A DNA stretch of 64,000 nucleotides from Acorus gramineus (Eukaryota > Streptophyta > Magnoliopsida > Acorales > Acoraceae), in NCBI GenBank assembly GCA_030737835.1, contig JAUJYN010000018.1:3100001-3164000 (forward strand), written 5' to 3'. The notes under the pieces were generated by a model. The model saw only the letters and a list, made by a program, of their open reading frames with translations. It was not told where the DNA came from and did no database searches. Positions 1 through 12,766 of the stretch are shown here, piece after piece. A program made the translations under genes and the position numbers. Numbering within the stretch: the first letter of the stretch is position 1; each line of letters starts with the position of its first letter.

Positions 1-1782
1 CATATAACCAAATAGGCGGTTCATATACGCGCCTAGCACGGGTAGGCCGAACTTAATGCCATGGCCGCCGGTTTAACAAAAGCGATACAACAAATGAATT
101 CTCCTGAATTCCATCCAAGTGCATCACACGGATGCACGCTCGTGCACCAACTAATGAGGTACATCCCGACAGCGGGTCGTACCCATGCCTATTTCAGATA
201 GGCCTAATTAGTTTTAACATGCACATATATTTTACAAGAGAATTATATCTTAGTTACGTACATGGATTACATGCACGATAACTTATCAACTAATTATAGG
301 GATACTCCCTAACATGGATAGAAAGCATAAACAATATATATATACAACATACATATCATGCATGACTAAATAATATGCATACAAGCGTGCAAGCATATAA
401 GCATATCTTATACAAGCATACTAGCATACAAGCATACCTCATACAAGCATATAAGCATACAAGCATACCTCATACAAGCATATAAGCATACAAGGTATGC
501 ATTGGATATCACCAACTTAAAAGGGAAGGGTCAAGCGCGATCTCGCGCACTAACAGGTGCATGCCAATATTCCAAACGAACCTGAGTTGAGTAGAAAATC
601 GCATCTACTTACTCAGTAGGCAGGGCAGCAGGCAGGGCATGTTGGGCACAGCCGTTGGGCATGAGTGTTGGTCTGTTGCCCTGGCAGGGCAGCAGACAAG
701 GCATGCTGGGCACAGGCAGCACACACAGGGCAGCATGCACACGGGCACGCCGACACCCCTACACCCAAACAACCAAGCACACAGAAACCAAAACACAAAT
801 ACTTAGCATGCACCACCTCCCAACACACCCAAAGCAGAAAAAAAAACAGAAAAAGAAGAGGGGAAAGCTTACCAAGAGAAGGGGGAGGGAAGGGGGAGAT
901 GTGGAAGCTCGCAAGCACGCCCATGACCACCTCGACCACCACCACCACCACTTTAGCCTTCATTTCTCTTCTTCTTGCTGAACCAGAGGGGAGGGGATGA
1001 TCCATGGATAACATGAGGGGGGGGGGGTGGGAGCTAGAGGAGGAGGAGAGGGAAGAGACAACAACAATGGCACACACCTTCCCTTCTTTGCTCTTCCTAG
1101 CACTTCTCCATCATCTTCCCCCTTCTAAAACTCCACCAAACATACTCAAGAGGGCTGGACCAAAGAGAGAAGAGATATTTGGGCATTTCATAGCCAAAAG
1201 AGGGGTCCAAACGACCAAATAGTCCCTGACCCAAAATTCTGTACAGGCTTCACTAGAGCAGCCATAACTTCCACAATATATCTCAGAATTACACAATTCA
1301 AAATCCATTGGAAAACCAAGAAGATTATCTACAACTTTCATGTTTATTCCCAGATCAAATAACCCCTCCAGATATTTCAAAATGTGAGCTAAACATCGAA
1401 CAGGGCTGCTGCCAGGACTTTCTCATCCCCGGGGTATACTTAGAAAAATACCCATAACTTTTACTACATGAATCCAGTTGATCCAATTTCACTTTTGTTT
1501 GAAAGCTAACTCAAAACTGAGCATCTCATGCTAAACTCATATTTAAACCTCTTCATCTTGGATATTAACAAAATTAATACCAATCGGAATGCATAACTTT
1601 ATCAAAGACGTCAGAATGCGACTTAAATTTACAGGTAGGCCAATGCCAATACCAGGAGAACAATTATGCAGACAGATTTTCAATCAGAGCACTCCAACTC
1701 CTGCAGATGGTTAAAATCTAAAATTTTAGCGACTCCGATCGGAAAAAAAAAAAATAAAGCTCCAAATGACACAGACATAACA
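1..1782 (-). mobile_element. Reverse-oriented long gypsy LTR (3' part outside window)
   Basis: Read on the minus strand, this starts at 1782 with TGTTATGTCTGTGTCA, closely matching the LTR starts at 53711 and 62970 (TGTTATATATGTGTCAC). It then follows the same order of landmarks: T-rich tract, a CGATCGGA motif, a CGCTAAAATTTT-like stretch, a CT-rich leader, and a CTTGGTAAG motif near 870 followed by a GC/GT-rich tract. No coding region is supported; the small open frames at 605-1380 are low-complexity LTR sequence. The LTR end (TGTCACGCCCC in this orientation) is not reached, so the copy runs off the left edge. It is either a solo LTR or one end of a larger element. Confidence 0.6.
376..495. 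repeat. Short tandem repeat, CATACAAGCAT-type units
   Basis: A run of degenerate units built from ACAAGCATA, ATAAGCATA and CCTCATACAAGCATA. A unit of about 37 bp occurs at least twice in nearly identical form between 428 and 490. It lies inside the reverse LTR and has no coding content. Confidence 0.75.
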
Positions 1783-4424
1783 GATACTGGATTGTCAATG
1801 GGGGGAGAATTTGACCAAGTCAAAGTTGACCATTGACTGGTCAACCACTTTTGCTTGGTAGTTTGGCTAGGTTGACCAAGGTCAAACCTCCACCAAACCC
1901 ATTTTTCGGCATTCATGGCCTCTCTCTCTCTCTCTTTTTCTCTCCTTCTCTCTCCCTCCCTTTGAGAAAATCCATCCGACCCTCTCATTTCTCACCCTCT
2001 CTTTGGCTCCCCCATTTGTTTATTTGAGAAGAAGAAGGAGAAGAAGAAGCACAAAGGGGGGGTGCAAAGAAAGGTGTGTTTGTGTGTGTGTGCTTGTGTG
2101 TACATATGTTGTTGTTGTTGTTGATTCTCTTCTCTCATGTTCCTTTCCCTCCTATTTTCAGCCATGAAAGGCTTGAGGAGATGCTGATGAGGTGGTGGTA
2201 GTGGTGGTGGTGGTTGAGGTGGTCGTGGGTGTGTCGAGAGCCCCGCATCTCCCCATTTCCCTCCCCCTCTTTTGGTAAGGCAGATCTCTGTCTTGTAATG
2301 ATCTCTGTGAATCTAGTATTTAGAGGCATATTTTTTAGATTGTGTCCTCATTTGATATGATCACTTGTGTCTAGTTGCTATATATGAAATTTGGTATCAT
2401 TATGAAATCTTTGTTGTAAGTTATAACCTGATTTGTAAGGCCTGTCCATATTTGCATGGGAATTGACCAGTTTCTGGAAATATTTTAGTGCGGGCTGGTA
2501 GAGGCAAACTTAGGTTATAATGTCTTCAGGGATTATGATCCCAGCATGTCAAAGAATGTGTTGATTTATTTCATAATTTTGGGATGTGTATTTGGTGCTG
2601 TGGAGATCAAATAGTAGGGCTGGTTGCAGCTGAGTTTAGCAATTTTGCTCGATTGTGTGTCAATGAATTGTTATGTATGTTGTGGAAAGTATCAGGAGTT
2701 AGGGTCTTCATGAAGTACGCTTATATGTGTGTCAGAAGATTCCATATTTTAATTGTGGATCATTGGTTGTGTTTTGCAGATCTCATAGACCGGACGCGCG
2801 GCGATCCAGGTATCAGTGAGTGGTTCGATCCAATCCTTCGGGAAACGTTGGATGCACGTAGTCGTGCGTTGCACATCCGTTGGGCACCTTGACTATACTA
2901 CTTATTTAGATAAGTAGTATGGTCATGTCTAACCCATAATATGCTAGATATTTGCATGCTAGGTTAGTATAGCTCGTATATTATGTAGAACCCCCTATTC
3001 TACCATATACTTGCCTATGTATCATATTCATGGGTGAATTATTATGTTTGCATGCGCCCTTCATGTATAGGCACGTGTGATGTGTGTTTATATGAATGTA
3101 TAGAATATGAATGCCTTAGGTAGTCCCTATTTATAGTACTACCTTCCTATGTTAGTAATATCTAGCATGATTAAACCTGGGTTAATAACTGGGTGTATAC
3201 TTAATATTCCCTTGTCATAAGATTGGAGGACGTGGTATGGTTGTTGCACCCATCTTGTTGGGGCAAAGCTATGACCAGCTTCTAAAGAGGATGAGACTTT
3301 CCCTCTCTCTCGCCCTCCCTCTTTGCGTAAACTGAGTAAGTAGATGTGGCTCCTACTTGACTCAGGTCCGCTTGGGATTATCGGCATGCTACTGTTGGTG
3401 CGCGAGATCACGCTTAACCCTTTCCGCTTAAGTTAGTGATACCCAACGCATATTAGGGTAATGCTTGTATGCTTGTATGCATATTATTTAGGCCATGCTT
3501 GATATATATTTAGCCCTCCCCTCCCGGTGCAGGGCTCCCACTTGTAGGTACTACCGATGCGTTCGACAGATGTACTAATCATGGAAGTATACCTGGTAGA
3601 GGCTACTCGGGAGAGAGCTATCGGATGACGAAGGGTGTAGAGAAAAAGGATTCTCCCAACAGTCCCATGTCACCCTTAGGGGTGAGGGTGAGGGTAAGTT
3701 GAAGTCACGTCGTCACGTGACTCTTATACCCATCGAGTATACTCTGGGTATGATGCTCCTAATGCTTGAGGTATCGAAATATATCTCTACCTCGTAGCGG
3801 ATGGACTCGTTGTATTTTGTTAACCAGTAGCACCATGTGTTATGGTTAGCAGTTGTTCCTCCTCGAGTGTCCCGAAAGCCTCTATCTGAGGAGTGAAGGC
3901 GAGGGCGAGGTATGGTCGCGCCGTCGCATGATCTTGTTATCCATTGGGTTTCTACCCATGTTTTTTCTTGAAAGGAAATTGCCTTAGTATTGAATTGTTG
4001 TAATGGTGTTTGGTTTCCAGTCACTCACTGAGCTTGTAGCTCACCCCTCGCATATTGTCTCTTCCGTAGGGGCGGTGTTGGGCATGGAGCTGGAGCTTCC
4101 CTGTGGCGGGGTTCGAGTGCATGGAGTGTCCAATCTGGCGGTTGGTGAGCGCGAGAATGTCAGCAGTCTTAGTGTCATTTATGTATTTGAAATCGTGCGT
4201 GTTGCACTGGTTGTACTTTATTTGGACTAGACTTGGCTCTCACAATATTTTTGGTTTACAGACTTATTGATATTTTTATGCTTCCGCACTTTAGTTGAAC
4301 TATCAGTTATCATTATTTTGTCAGCTTTGTGTGTTATTTATTGGAGTCATTGTTAACCTCTTGCTTGATAGCTGATACTTTATCTAGTGCCACGTCCCGG
4401 GGACGGCCACCCTGGGGTGTGACA
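1783..4424 (+). mobile_element. Forward long gypsy LTR, 5' part displaced by insertion
   Basis: The right end (CACGTCCCGGGG ... GTGACA at 4424) matches the LTR ends at 52775 and 55495. Internal landmarks match the other copies: GACCAAGTCAAAGTTGACC near 1813, the CT-rich leader 1920-2000, TTTGGTAAG at 2272, TTTTGCAGATCT at 2773, and a GTATCAGTGAGTGG segment near 2810. The first approximately 240 bp of an LTR are absent, and homology starts right at 1783 where the reverse LTR begins. This suggests the reverse LTR inserted into this one. No primer site or internal region follows 4424. The ORF at 2584-2892 is LTR sequence, not a gene. Confidence 0.6.
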
Positions 4425-5130
4425 TTGAGAACCTGGAGAACCTTAAAATCAGATTTTATGCTTGTGAGAGTGATCTCTAGAACTCTTAAAGGAAGGATCT
4501 TCTGATGCAGAACGGGTGGCGGACGCGTTCCAAGAGCGATGAACCCGAAAGGGTCCATTTGAGATTTTCAAATATTTACAAAAAAACCGGCTAGTAGAAA
4601 TATGGCGCCCCGAACTCGGAATCGCCTGAAATTTTTACTGGAGGTAGATATCGAGGAGATCTACAAAAGTTGTCGCTATGCCACAACACGCGCTTATTTT
4701 TCCATTTTTCCCATTTTTCGGCCCTCAAAATGGCATTTTTGCTATTTTTAGTAATATTTTAGATTATGCATATCTCCTTCATAATAATTCGGATTTGACT
4801 GAAATCAAATCCGAAGATCTTCTAAGATCCTCTAGAGTTAGTTATAACAAATTTTCATTTTTTCTATTTTTAGTAACTTTTTAGTATAAAAGGGATATTT
4901 GTAATTTAGGGTTGGCAGTTTTTAATAATATATTTCTGAGTTTTATTATTCTCTTTGAGAATTGTGGTTTGTTGAAGGATCTCAACGCTTGTTGGATCTT
5001 TGTTTTAGTTTTTCGCTGTGTTATCTTCACTCTCCTCTTGCCCCTTATTGATGTTTCTTTCTTTTCCCCAATAGAGACCCACAAGAGACAGAGAGAGCCC
5101 AAGAATTTTATTTATGATAAAAAAAATTTA
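4425..5130 (+). other. Unassigned LTR-like or promoter-like sequence
   Basis: No gene is visible. The stretch has LTR-style features: a segment resembling the body of the 29070 LTR (repeated TTTTTAGTAA motifs), a TATA-like AGTATAAAAGGG near 4881, then a leader ending in a C/T-rich run near 5060. No matching second copy or target duplication was found, so it stays unclassified. Confidence 0.3.
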
Positions 5131-5399
5131 TGACCCTTTTTAATACACGTGTTCATACACGTGCCTTGTTTACATGACTATCTCTTTTACATGTGTTATT
5201 TGGGGTAACTAAAAGAGAAATGGAGAGAGGGATCACCTCTTCTTATGTGTATAAATATTAAGTGTTTCCCATCAAAATACATTGTATCTCATGCATCTTT
5301 AAATAGTCAATCCTGACCATTATTTTGATGAACTGAATCAATTAAGTAAAATGTATCATCATCATATACTTTTAAAAATTACATTACTTGATCCAAGAT

Positions 5400-7345
5400 T
5401 TTCAAATTAAAGTATGAGAGTTGCATGCAAGACCACAATAAAAATACACAGCGAATATTTTGGAGGCTGAAACTTTGGCCTAATCCACTTGGACCATTTA
5501 GACTTTTCCTTCTTTGTTCTAAGAAAGGATTGACCACGCTTAAGGCTTTTGAAGGACCCCATTAGTGGAGTGTGGCCATATGAGGATGTCTTTGTCAGGT
5601 TCTCCACAGTCCTGATCTCGAATGGCATCCCAAATATGCTCCCAATCAGTTGACCACCATACAGGCTGAACCCATGTTTCATCCATAATGAAGTGTGCAA
5701 CTGGCAATTGAGGATAACGTGCATTACTGGATTGTGTAAGTTCCCGCAAAGACTTACCTTTAATCCAAGAAGGGTCATACCAGACACTAATTGAAGAACC
5801 CAAGAAGATGAGGTAGCGGACTTCCAGTTGAATCCAAGTCCTTGCACCGTACCCAATAGTTTAGGCCATATCCATGACCTTGAGGAAGACGAATTGACTC
5901 CCAAATGTTCTATTTTGAGAGATACCTTTTTTGTACCCGGCGGACCTAGAGGGAGTCTGCACCACACCAGAGGCCACTTCCCAGAACGCCAAAGCTGAAG
6001 TCTTTTCTGGAGTTTAACCAATAGGAGCTACCCCCCTGTGAGTAGGGGTAGCTCCATATGAGTAACTGGGATTATCCCAAATGGTATACCTAGCTCCAAG
6101 ACAAAAGGCTAATGTTGATTTATGTGACCCAAACAAAAAAACCTGGGAATTGCCACTATTGAGCTCCAAACCAGACAATGTGGCAAATTATTGAAGAATA
6201 TCCTTGAGCCCACACCCAGCACTAGAAGAGGCAGCCAAGAAAATTATCAGATCATCTGCAAAAGGACATGACTGATCGTGTTGGACTGCTTGGTGAATGA
6301 GCCAATTTCTTTGGAGAGGAAAGCATAGTCCAAGGACTGTGACAATTGCAAAGAAGCCAAAAGGAGACCCGCTAACCAAGATAGAAAATCGTGGAGTTTT
6401 GATACAAGCCATGATCCAATTTATCCACTTCTGATCAAAGTTTATCGCTTCAAGTATCCGAATGATATATGGTCATCTGATGGTGTCAAAAGTTTTCCGC
6501 AAATCAATCTTTATTGTTGCGCGGCTTTTTCCATTTTTCTTTGAGAGGTAGCAGACCATCTCGTGAGCAAGGTGAATGTCATGCGAGATCTTACGTCCCT
6601 TTATGAATGTTGTTTGATTAGAGCTGAAGAGGGATGGGAGGACTCCTTGTAGCCGTGTTGCTAGTATCTTCATTATGAGCTTATAAACTATAGAAATGGG
6701 CTGAAATTGATCCAAAGAATTGGCATGAGAGCTTCTGGGGATGAGGGCAATAAATGTTGTGTTGAGTTGTCGAAGAAGCTAGCTGTCCCTTGTGAAAGAA
6801 TTCTTTAACCCTGAGAGCACATCATCCTTGACCACCTCCCAACAGTGTTGAAAAATACCCACTTTGCATCCCCTCTCATTAATTTGAGAGTTTGATAGAT
6901 TTCTTCATCAGTCACTTCTGCACAGAGACTAATGCTTTGGGTAGAGGTCAGCATTGTTTGAGAAGTAGGTTGTGGGATAGGCTTGGTTTCCTTATTAAGG
7001 AAGTTCCGGTAGTAGTCAACGACATGTTGTTGGACTTCATCTTTATCAGAATCCTAGAACCGTACGGGTGAATCACCTTTCAAAGAGCATTATGAGATTT
7101 CTTGCGTATAAAAATTTATATCACCTATCCCCTTGTAACTAAATTATCCTTGCTTTTTGACTAATGATCTCCTCTTCTTGAAGAAGGGCTGCCTGATAAT
7201 TAAGGCGAGAAGTTATTTCAGTTTCAATGCATGTAGGGTTAAGGGGATCATGTTGTAGAGCCTGTTGAGCTTGATGAAGATTCACAAGTTCCCTAGCCAC
7301 TCTATTTTGAAAACTTCTATCGTATATAAATAGCACATTTATCAT
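5400..7345 (-). pseudogene. Decayed L1-type LINE reverse-transcriptase gene
   Basis: Several minus-strand frames carry pieces of a plant L1 ORF2 in the correct order. 7139-7345 resembles the helical linker between endonuclease and RT (RELVNLHQAQQALQ region). 6473-6715 has the RT fingers/palm motif (FQPISIVYKLIMKILATRL, then a FIKGR-like box). 6188-6412 has the polymerase box FADDLIIF near 6245. 5407-6021 resembles the C-terminal region upstream of the zinc-binding domain. The pieces are separated by stops and frameshifts, there is a deletion between the FADD box and the preceding RT box, and the endonuclease domain is missing. It cannot be active. The 3' end and poly(A) tail were not located. 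Confidence 0.75.
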
Positions 7346-8251
7346 TCATCGTAGGTAATATTTTTTTTGTCAAATATTTATCTTACATGAACTTTGTGAC
7401 CATGGATAAAAGAGGGATCCACTTTGCACAACAACCACGTGAAGGTTTATGATTTATGAGGATGAACTCTCATGGGATACCACATATGAAGACTGACTAA
7501 AAGGATGCATTGTTCTAGTATTTTCTATGCTCTTGGGTCTAAGAGTGAGTTTTCTCGGTAAAAAAAAAAAAAAAAGTTGTTCTTGATGTTAACCCGAGTA
7601 GGCCAAAGGTAATTTCTTTGTTTAGTTTCCACCTATAGATATGGAGTAACCAGGATTTCTACGACTTTCTTCGTATCCATAATTAAGACCGAATCCATGG
7701 CTTAGCCCCGTAGTCGTAGCTGGAGTACTACTTTCACTCTACTCTCTCTCCTTTCCAACTATTGCCTATAGACAGAACTCTTTTTTAGGTCTTCTTCTTT
7801 TTCTTTCTTTGGTTCCTTTATGAGCAGAGGTCTATTCTACACAATTGGATAGGTAGGTTACTGCGGCGTAGGTAGGTACTCCTCCACATCGTGCATGGAC
7901 TTATGTATCATAGTTTGAGATCCTAGTGATGAGTTGCCATGTCTGATTGAGAAATTGGTTTCGTCATCTTAACTATACTTTCTAAAAAAAAGAACTATAA
8001 TTCACAAAAGGGCTGTCTACGCTAAGACCTGTCTGGCTATTCTTTTTTATATTAGCCATGTCAACCTCTGTCTATGAAGCAAGATTTCACATGGTAAAGA
8101 ATAATCTTATTCATTTTTTGGTTGTTTGAACATAACATTTTTTAAGAGTTTATCCTAACTTAAGCATCTGACACTCTTTGACAAACACCACGTGTCCTAG
8201 TTTAGATTGCCTTCCAGCATTCCCTTTGTCTGTTTCTATGCTACTTGAAAT
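7346..8251. other. Intergenic, no gene seen
   Basis: No coding region or clear repeat ends. The style of 7570-8130 (mixed composition with CTTTCTTCTTTT-type runs) is reminiscent of plant organellar spacer DNA, but this cannot be established by eye. Confidence 0.4.
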
Positions 8252-8820
8252 TAGACCTGCCAATGGGTCGGGTCGGGGTAGACCCAGACGTTTGATCGTC
8301 GCATTCTTCGGGTCAGGTTCATATCAAGTCTCGGATCGAGTCAGGTCGACCAATTAACAAGCTCACGCAAGATAAAGAGAGGTTGATGAACTTCTTAAGG
8401 GCCTACAATGTCTTCATTTTTTTTTTAATATAGTCTCGTATATTATAAATAGTTCTTCACTATTTTAATTTTTAAATGTTATATGAGGGAATATTTGGAA
8501 TACGGTTTGGATTATTATGCTTTTACTTGAAATCAAACAGTTGTAAAAATATTTTAAATGTTTACAATTTTAAATAATTATTCAATATTTAGTTATAAAT
8601 GTTTGATTGAATCAGAGTGTTAGATTGGATCATAAATATAAAAAAATCACATAATATTTGGGTTGGGTCAATCGGGTCCAACGGTCCATAGGATCGAGTC
8701 GGGTTGAACCCATACTCTACCCGTTTTGATTGTCGGGTCCTTCGGGTCAGATATTTATGTCTTTTATTGGGTCAGGTTCAGGTTGGGTCCTGATCGATCC
8801 GTTACCCGTTGACGGGTCTA
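8252..8820. mobile_element. hAT-like MITE with 8-bp target duplication
   Basis: The ends are inverted: TAGACCTGCCAATGGGTCGGG on the left and ACCCGTTGACGGGTCTA on the right. The flanks are CTTGAAAT (8244-8251) and CTTGAAAC (8821-8828), seven of eight matching, as expected of an aged hAT target duplication. Both sub-terminal regions are rich in GGGTC/GACCC repeats and the AT-rich core has no ORF. It is non-autonomous. Confidence 0.8.
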
Positions 8821-8828
8821 CTTGAAAC

Positions 8829-11141
8829 GACTAAAAGATGACACGTCAAACTCACTATTGTAAAATTCTCAAGCTCCACTAATATAATTTGATATTGAAA
8901 AAAAATTAAAATATCTACCTTGCATCATAAACAGACAAACTCAATTGATATTCAAATTAGTTAGCGAGGAGTTTCTCAACAAATTAAAGTAAACGAAACT
9001 TCCGATCATCTCACTTAAGTGTCGTTTTCGTTGGATGCAAACGGGGGCAGGTTGTGGTGGTTTACTTAGGATTTTCTATGCCTTCAATAAAGATGTAAAA
9101 GATGGAAGAAAAAATGATCATATATCACATGCCATATGGTGGGTTTGGTGGCCTCTGTCTGACAAGGAATGAAAGTGATTTTCAGGGAGAGCAGGTTGTT
9201 CAGGAATATATATAATGTCTGCCCTGATTGTAGGCCGAATAGGTAGGGATCCTCGTGAACTCCTAAAAAGGATATCATCTTTAAAACTACTTTTCACATG
9301 TTTTTATTATGCGCTCTTCGAATGAATTAAATGCATACATTTTTACATTATCTATACACTCGTACATATGGTTTTATCATAGTCCAGTCCTACACATGCA
9401 TAACAAGGCACATATATCTCGTTAAACCAAACAAGTAATTTTTCACTTCGTCTATAAAGAGATTCATACAATTTCTTATATGATATGCATCATTTTATTA
9501 AAGTAAATAGCTCATTACACAAAATATACATCTTTAAAAAAAATCAAATGTTCATGCATGAAAATGCATGCATGTGGGGATGTAAACGGAGTTGCATACT
9601 TGCATGTAATGTCTTCCGTCTTTTTATAAAAAGAGATGTTAGGGTGGGGACAGTCGATCCATGTGTAGTCCTACATACCATACGTCCTAAAATGATTTGA
9701 TTATTTTAATTGTGTATATTTCATATAACGAAATATATACTTTCACAAAATGAAGTAAATGCTATAGTGAATAGTATAGACTCAGTAATATGAGAAAAAG
9801 TTATATGAAACATTTAGCTAAATATATACATCATTGGACATACATGGCACTGCATATGACACCACGAATGAGTATGTGTGTAAATAGTGTTTTTTTAAAT
9901 AACAAAATTGGATCTTATCTTATATGTGGGGGTTTTAGGTGTATTTTGTTAGCTCGCCTAAGTTCAAGACAGTGTGTTGAGAATGCATTGCATGTGATGG
10001 ATATTGGATTGTACGTTACTCTAGGGCCCTGCATGCGAGGTTGAAAAGGGGAAGGTAAATTCTGGGTGAGGAAAGGGTCATCTATTACTGTAGTCTTTTT
10101 TCATCCTATTTTGTTGCTTGGACTACTTTGGCCAGACTCCAGATCTACCCATAGCTTGAAGTTTGTCATATACTTAACAGTCTCCGGAATAAATTCTCAC
10201 TTTCCTACAAGTTAAAAAGAAACAAAAAAATAATGTCCGCATGGTTATTGGTTTAACATTTACCTATAATATATATATCACTTTTTATTCCAAGCATAGA
10301 CATCAGTCGTCTAAAGCAACATTAATACAGAGACATATTATATGTACCCTAAGCACCACAAATACTTTATATCAAGACAATAGATTAGTTCAGAATATGT
10401 CATTAAAGCATGTACACATAAACCATATAAGAAAATTGTGCCATATGCGAACCAGAGAAATGAGTGATTACTATAATTTTTCAAAAGTATTATTACCACC
10501 ATAAAGGATGAAATCTACAAGCTACTATTGCAGAGAATCTATGAAGGTTGAAAAACCGCCCAAAAAGTGTGAATTTTGATCAAATTGTCAAAACTGAATA
10601 GGAAAATTAGGCAGCATCCATGACAAAATTTTATGTCAGAACCAGGCAGTAGAGATGTATACCTACAAATGAAAATAAATGTTTCATGCTCAATTCAACT
10701 AGTCATCTAAAACCATCAAAGCCCAGTTAGACTGCCGTGACAACATATCATAAATAGCACAGGATTCTTGTGGGAATAGGCAGTCCCTTCAAAGATTCCT
10801 AACTAAACTAGAGAATGGATATGACAGGAGGAGAAGAGTGACATTGAAAAGAAATAATCAATATTTCATTATATTTATTCATAATCAATTAAATTTTGAA
10901 GGATCATATTATGTGTTAAACCCTAGCTAAAACAAAACAAAAAACATAATAAAACAAACTAATGGAATCTTTTAGCTACTTTCTAAGAAGCTAACTTTGT
11001 ACCTGGTTACTTTACGCTTGTTTATATGAGATCACATATGAACTAAAGTTTTTGATTAATTTGATAATACACTAATTTAGAATTAACGAGAGACTGTTGT
11101 TATGAGTCATGTGAACCAAAATTTAAATCAAATCAAACTAA
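8829..11141. other. Intergenic, no gene seen
   Basis: AT-rich sequence. The small open frames (for example 9485-9700, 9790-10044, 10241-10504) show no recognisable domain. No RNA gene or transposon end was recognised. Confidence 0.5.
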
Positions 11142-11690
11142 GGTGGTGTTTGGTTACTCAAAAATTCAGTGCTTATTGGACTGAAGGCGTAATATTCAGT
11201 GCTTATTTCTTACATTGATGTTTGGTTGAGTTACAAATAAGTTCAGAAATTCTTCCTCCTTTTGCATATAAACCTCGAAAATTTTCATCTCCTCCGCGAC
11301 ACTTTTTTTTCCGCCTTCAATTTAAGCATTTTGGTCCTCGACGTAAAAAGACTATAATACCCCGCATACTTTGTGGTTTTTACAGACGTATAAAAGCCTA
11401 TTTTCGAGCTCCTCTCTCTCCACACCAAACACATTTGCGCCGAAAGAAACAAATAAAACCTCCACTGTCGTCGGAACCCCCATTTTCGAGCCCCTCCACT
11501 GTCGCCGAACACCCCCTCCACCGTCGCGTGTGTTCCCCTCCACCATCGCAGAACACCCCTACCACCGTGGCCGAACAACTGCTCCACCGTCCGAGAGCCT
11601 CCCGACCACAGGCGCCTCTTCCCGTCCACCGAACAACCGCTCCACGTCCGACCTCCTCTGTTTCGACCTCTAAGCGCTGACCTCCACCAT

Positions 11691-11692
<2 letters not shown>

Positions 11693-11729
<37 letters not shown>
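11693..11729. repeat. (GA)n microsatellite
   Basis: An uninterrupted GA dinucleotide run of 37 bp inside the DNA transposon. It sits just upstream of a short frame starting ATGAGAGGCGTCAGG at 11740, an arrangement like a plant 5' leader. Confidence 0.95.
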
Positions 11730-11734
<5 letters not shown>

Positions 11735-12029
11735 AGTGATGAGAGGCGTCAGGTCCTCCAAGCTCGATTTCTTCACCTCCGCCGCCACCACCTCCGCCGC
11801 CGTCGAGGAGGAGAGGAACGATCCGCGACCAAGGACGATCTGCCACTGAGTCCGATCTGTTCCGCCGTCGAAGCCTCTGTCAAGGCTCCTTCAGGAAGGA
11901 AGAAACGGCGAGGAGAGGAGAAGCGATGGCCGACATTCAATCGGCAGAGGAGAAACTAGGGTTTGGCTTTTTTTTTTTTTTTTTTTTTGAGGGTTTGGTG
12001 TTTTTTTATTATTTGTTGGAGAGTATATT

Positions 12030-12177
12030 CACGACACAAGATAATTTTGTGTTATTTGTGGCTCTCTAGCACCACCCGCTGTAAATAACAAACCAGTAAA
12101 AAATAAAGTTGTATTTGCAACGGCTTTTCGTATCAACGCAAACAAAATAGCCGCAAAAGACTACTTTTCTTGTAGTG
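12030..12177. mobile_element. Small CACTA-like MITE nested in copy 1
   Basis: The right end TTTTCTTGTAGTG is the reverse complement of the common CACTACAAGAAAA terminus. The left end CACGACACAAGATAA is a diverged inverted match. The 3-bp flanks (ATT and TAT) do not agree, so the call rests on the terminal motif alone. Confidence 0.4.
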
Positions 12178-12766
12178 TATGTTTGTGTTAAAATTTGTTC
12201 TTGGACTTGCATACATCAGAACCAAGGCTCTAGCCTGGCTGGATCATTAGACCTTTAAAATATAAGGATGTTTGGGTCAATTTGCTCTCCTTGTTATTCA
12301 ACAATGGCATTTGAAAATTTTTGTGCTCCATATCACTCTTTACAATCTCCAGAGATAGATAGAAATTTATAATTATCAAAGTTTTCAACAGATTTAACAC
12401 AAAATTATTTATTTTTCACGTGTAGGCTAATCCACGAAAATATTTCTATGTTCTACATAGGACAAATAAGTTGATGTATTTAATGAAAAAAAGCAATAAT
12501 CTTTAATATCTCAAAGCATGTTTTCAGGGTTACAATCAAACATCAAAATAACATTCAGCACTTATAAAATAGTCCAAAATACCCTTCCAATAAGCACATA
12601 TGTTAAGTGGTCAACCAAACACACTTATCTAAATAACTGCTTAATATTTTCCACTGAACCAAACACTTTTTTTTCAAAACTCTTAAAGATTATCATCATA
12701 ACCTCTTTCTGCACTTATTAATCAGCACTTAAAATCCTCTTTCCGCCGTTGCCAAACACCACCTAA

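Larger units (their letters stand above)
11142..12763. mobile_element. PIF/Harbinger-like non-autonomous DNA transposon, copy 1
   Basis: Perfect 12-bp inverted ends GGTGGTGTTTGG (11142) and CCAAACACCACC (ending 12763) are flanked on both sides by TAA (11139-11141 and 12764-12766), the 3-bp duplication typical of PIF/Harbinger elements. Sub-terminal repeats of the type CAGTGCTTATT occur at both ends. The interior has a GC-rich block (11400-11960) with repeated CCACTGTCG/CCACCGTCG motifs and a GA microsatellite. No transposase is encoded. A second family member lies at about 44750-48207. Confidence 0.75.

Noticed and set aside
376-495. Regularly spaced short repeats considered as a CRISPR-like array
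   Set aside because: Units are contiguous and degenerate with no unique spacers, and the genome is a plant's.
2584-2892. 102-codon plus-strand frame
   Set aside because: Lies within an LTR aligned to other LTR copies; it spans the putative acceptor and has no protein motif.
7570-8130. Possible organellar DNA insertion
   Set aside because: Composition only hints at it; no organellar gene or exact known segment could be recognised by eye. A search against plant mitochondrial genomes would decide.
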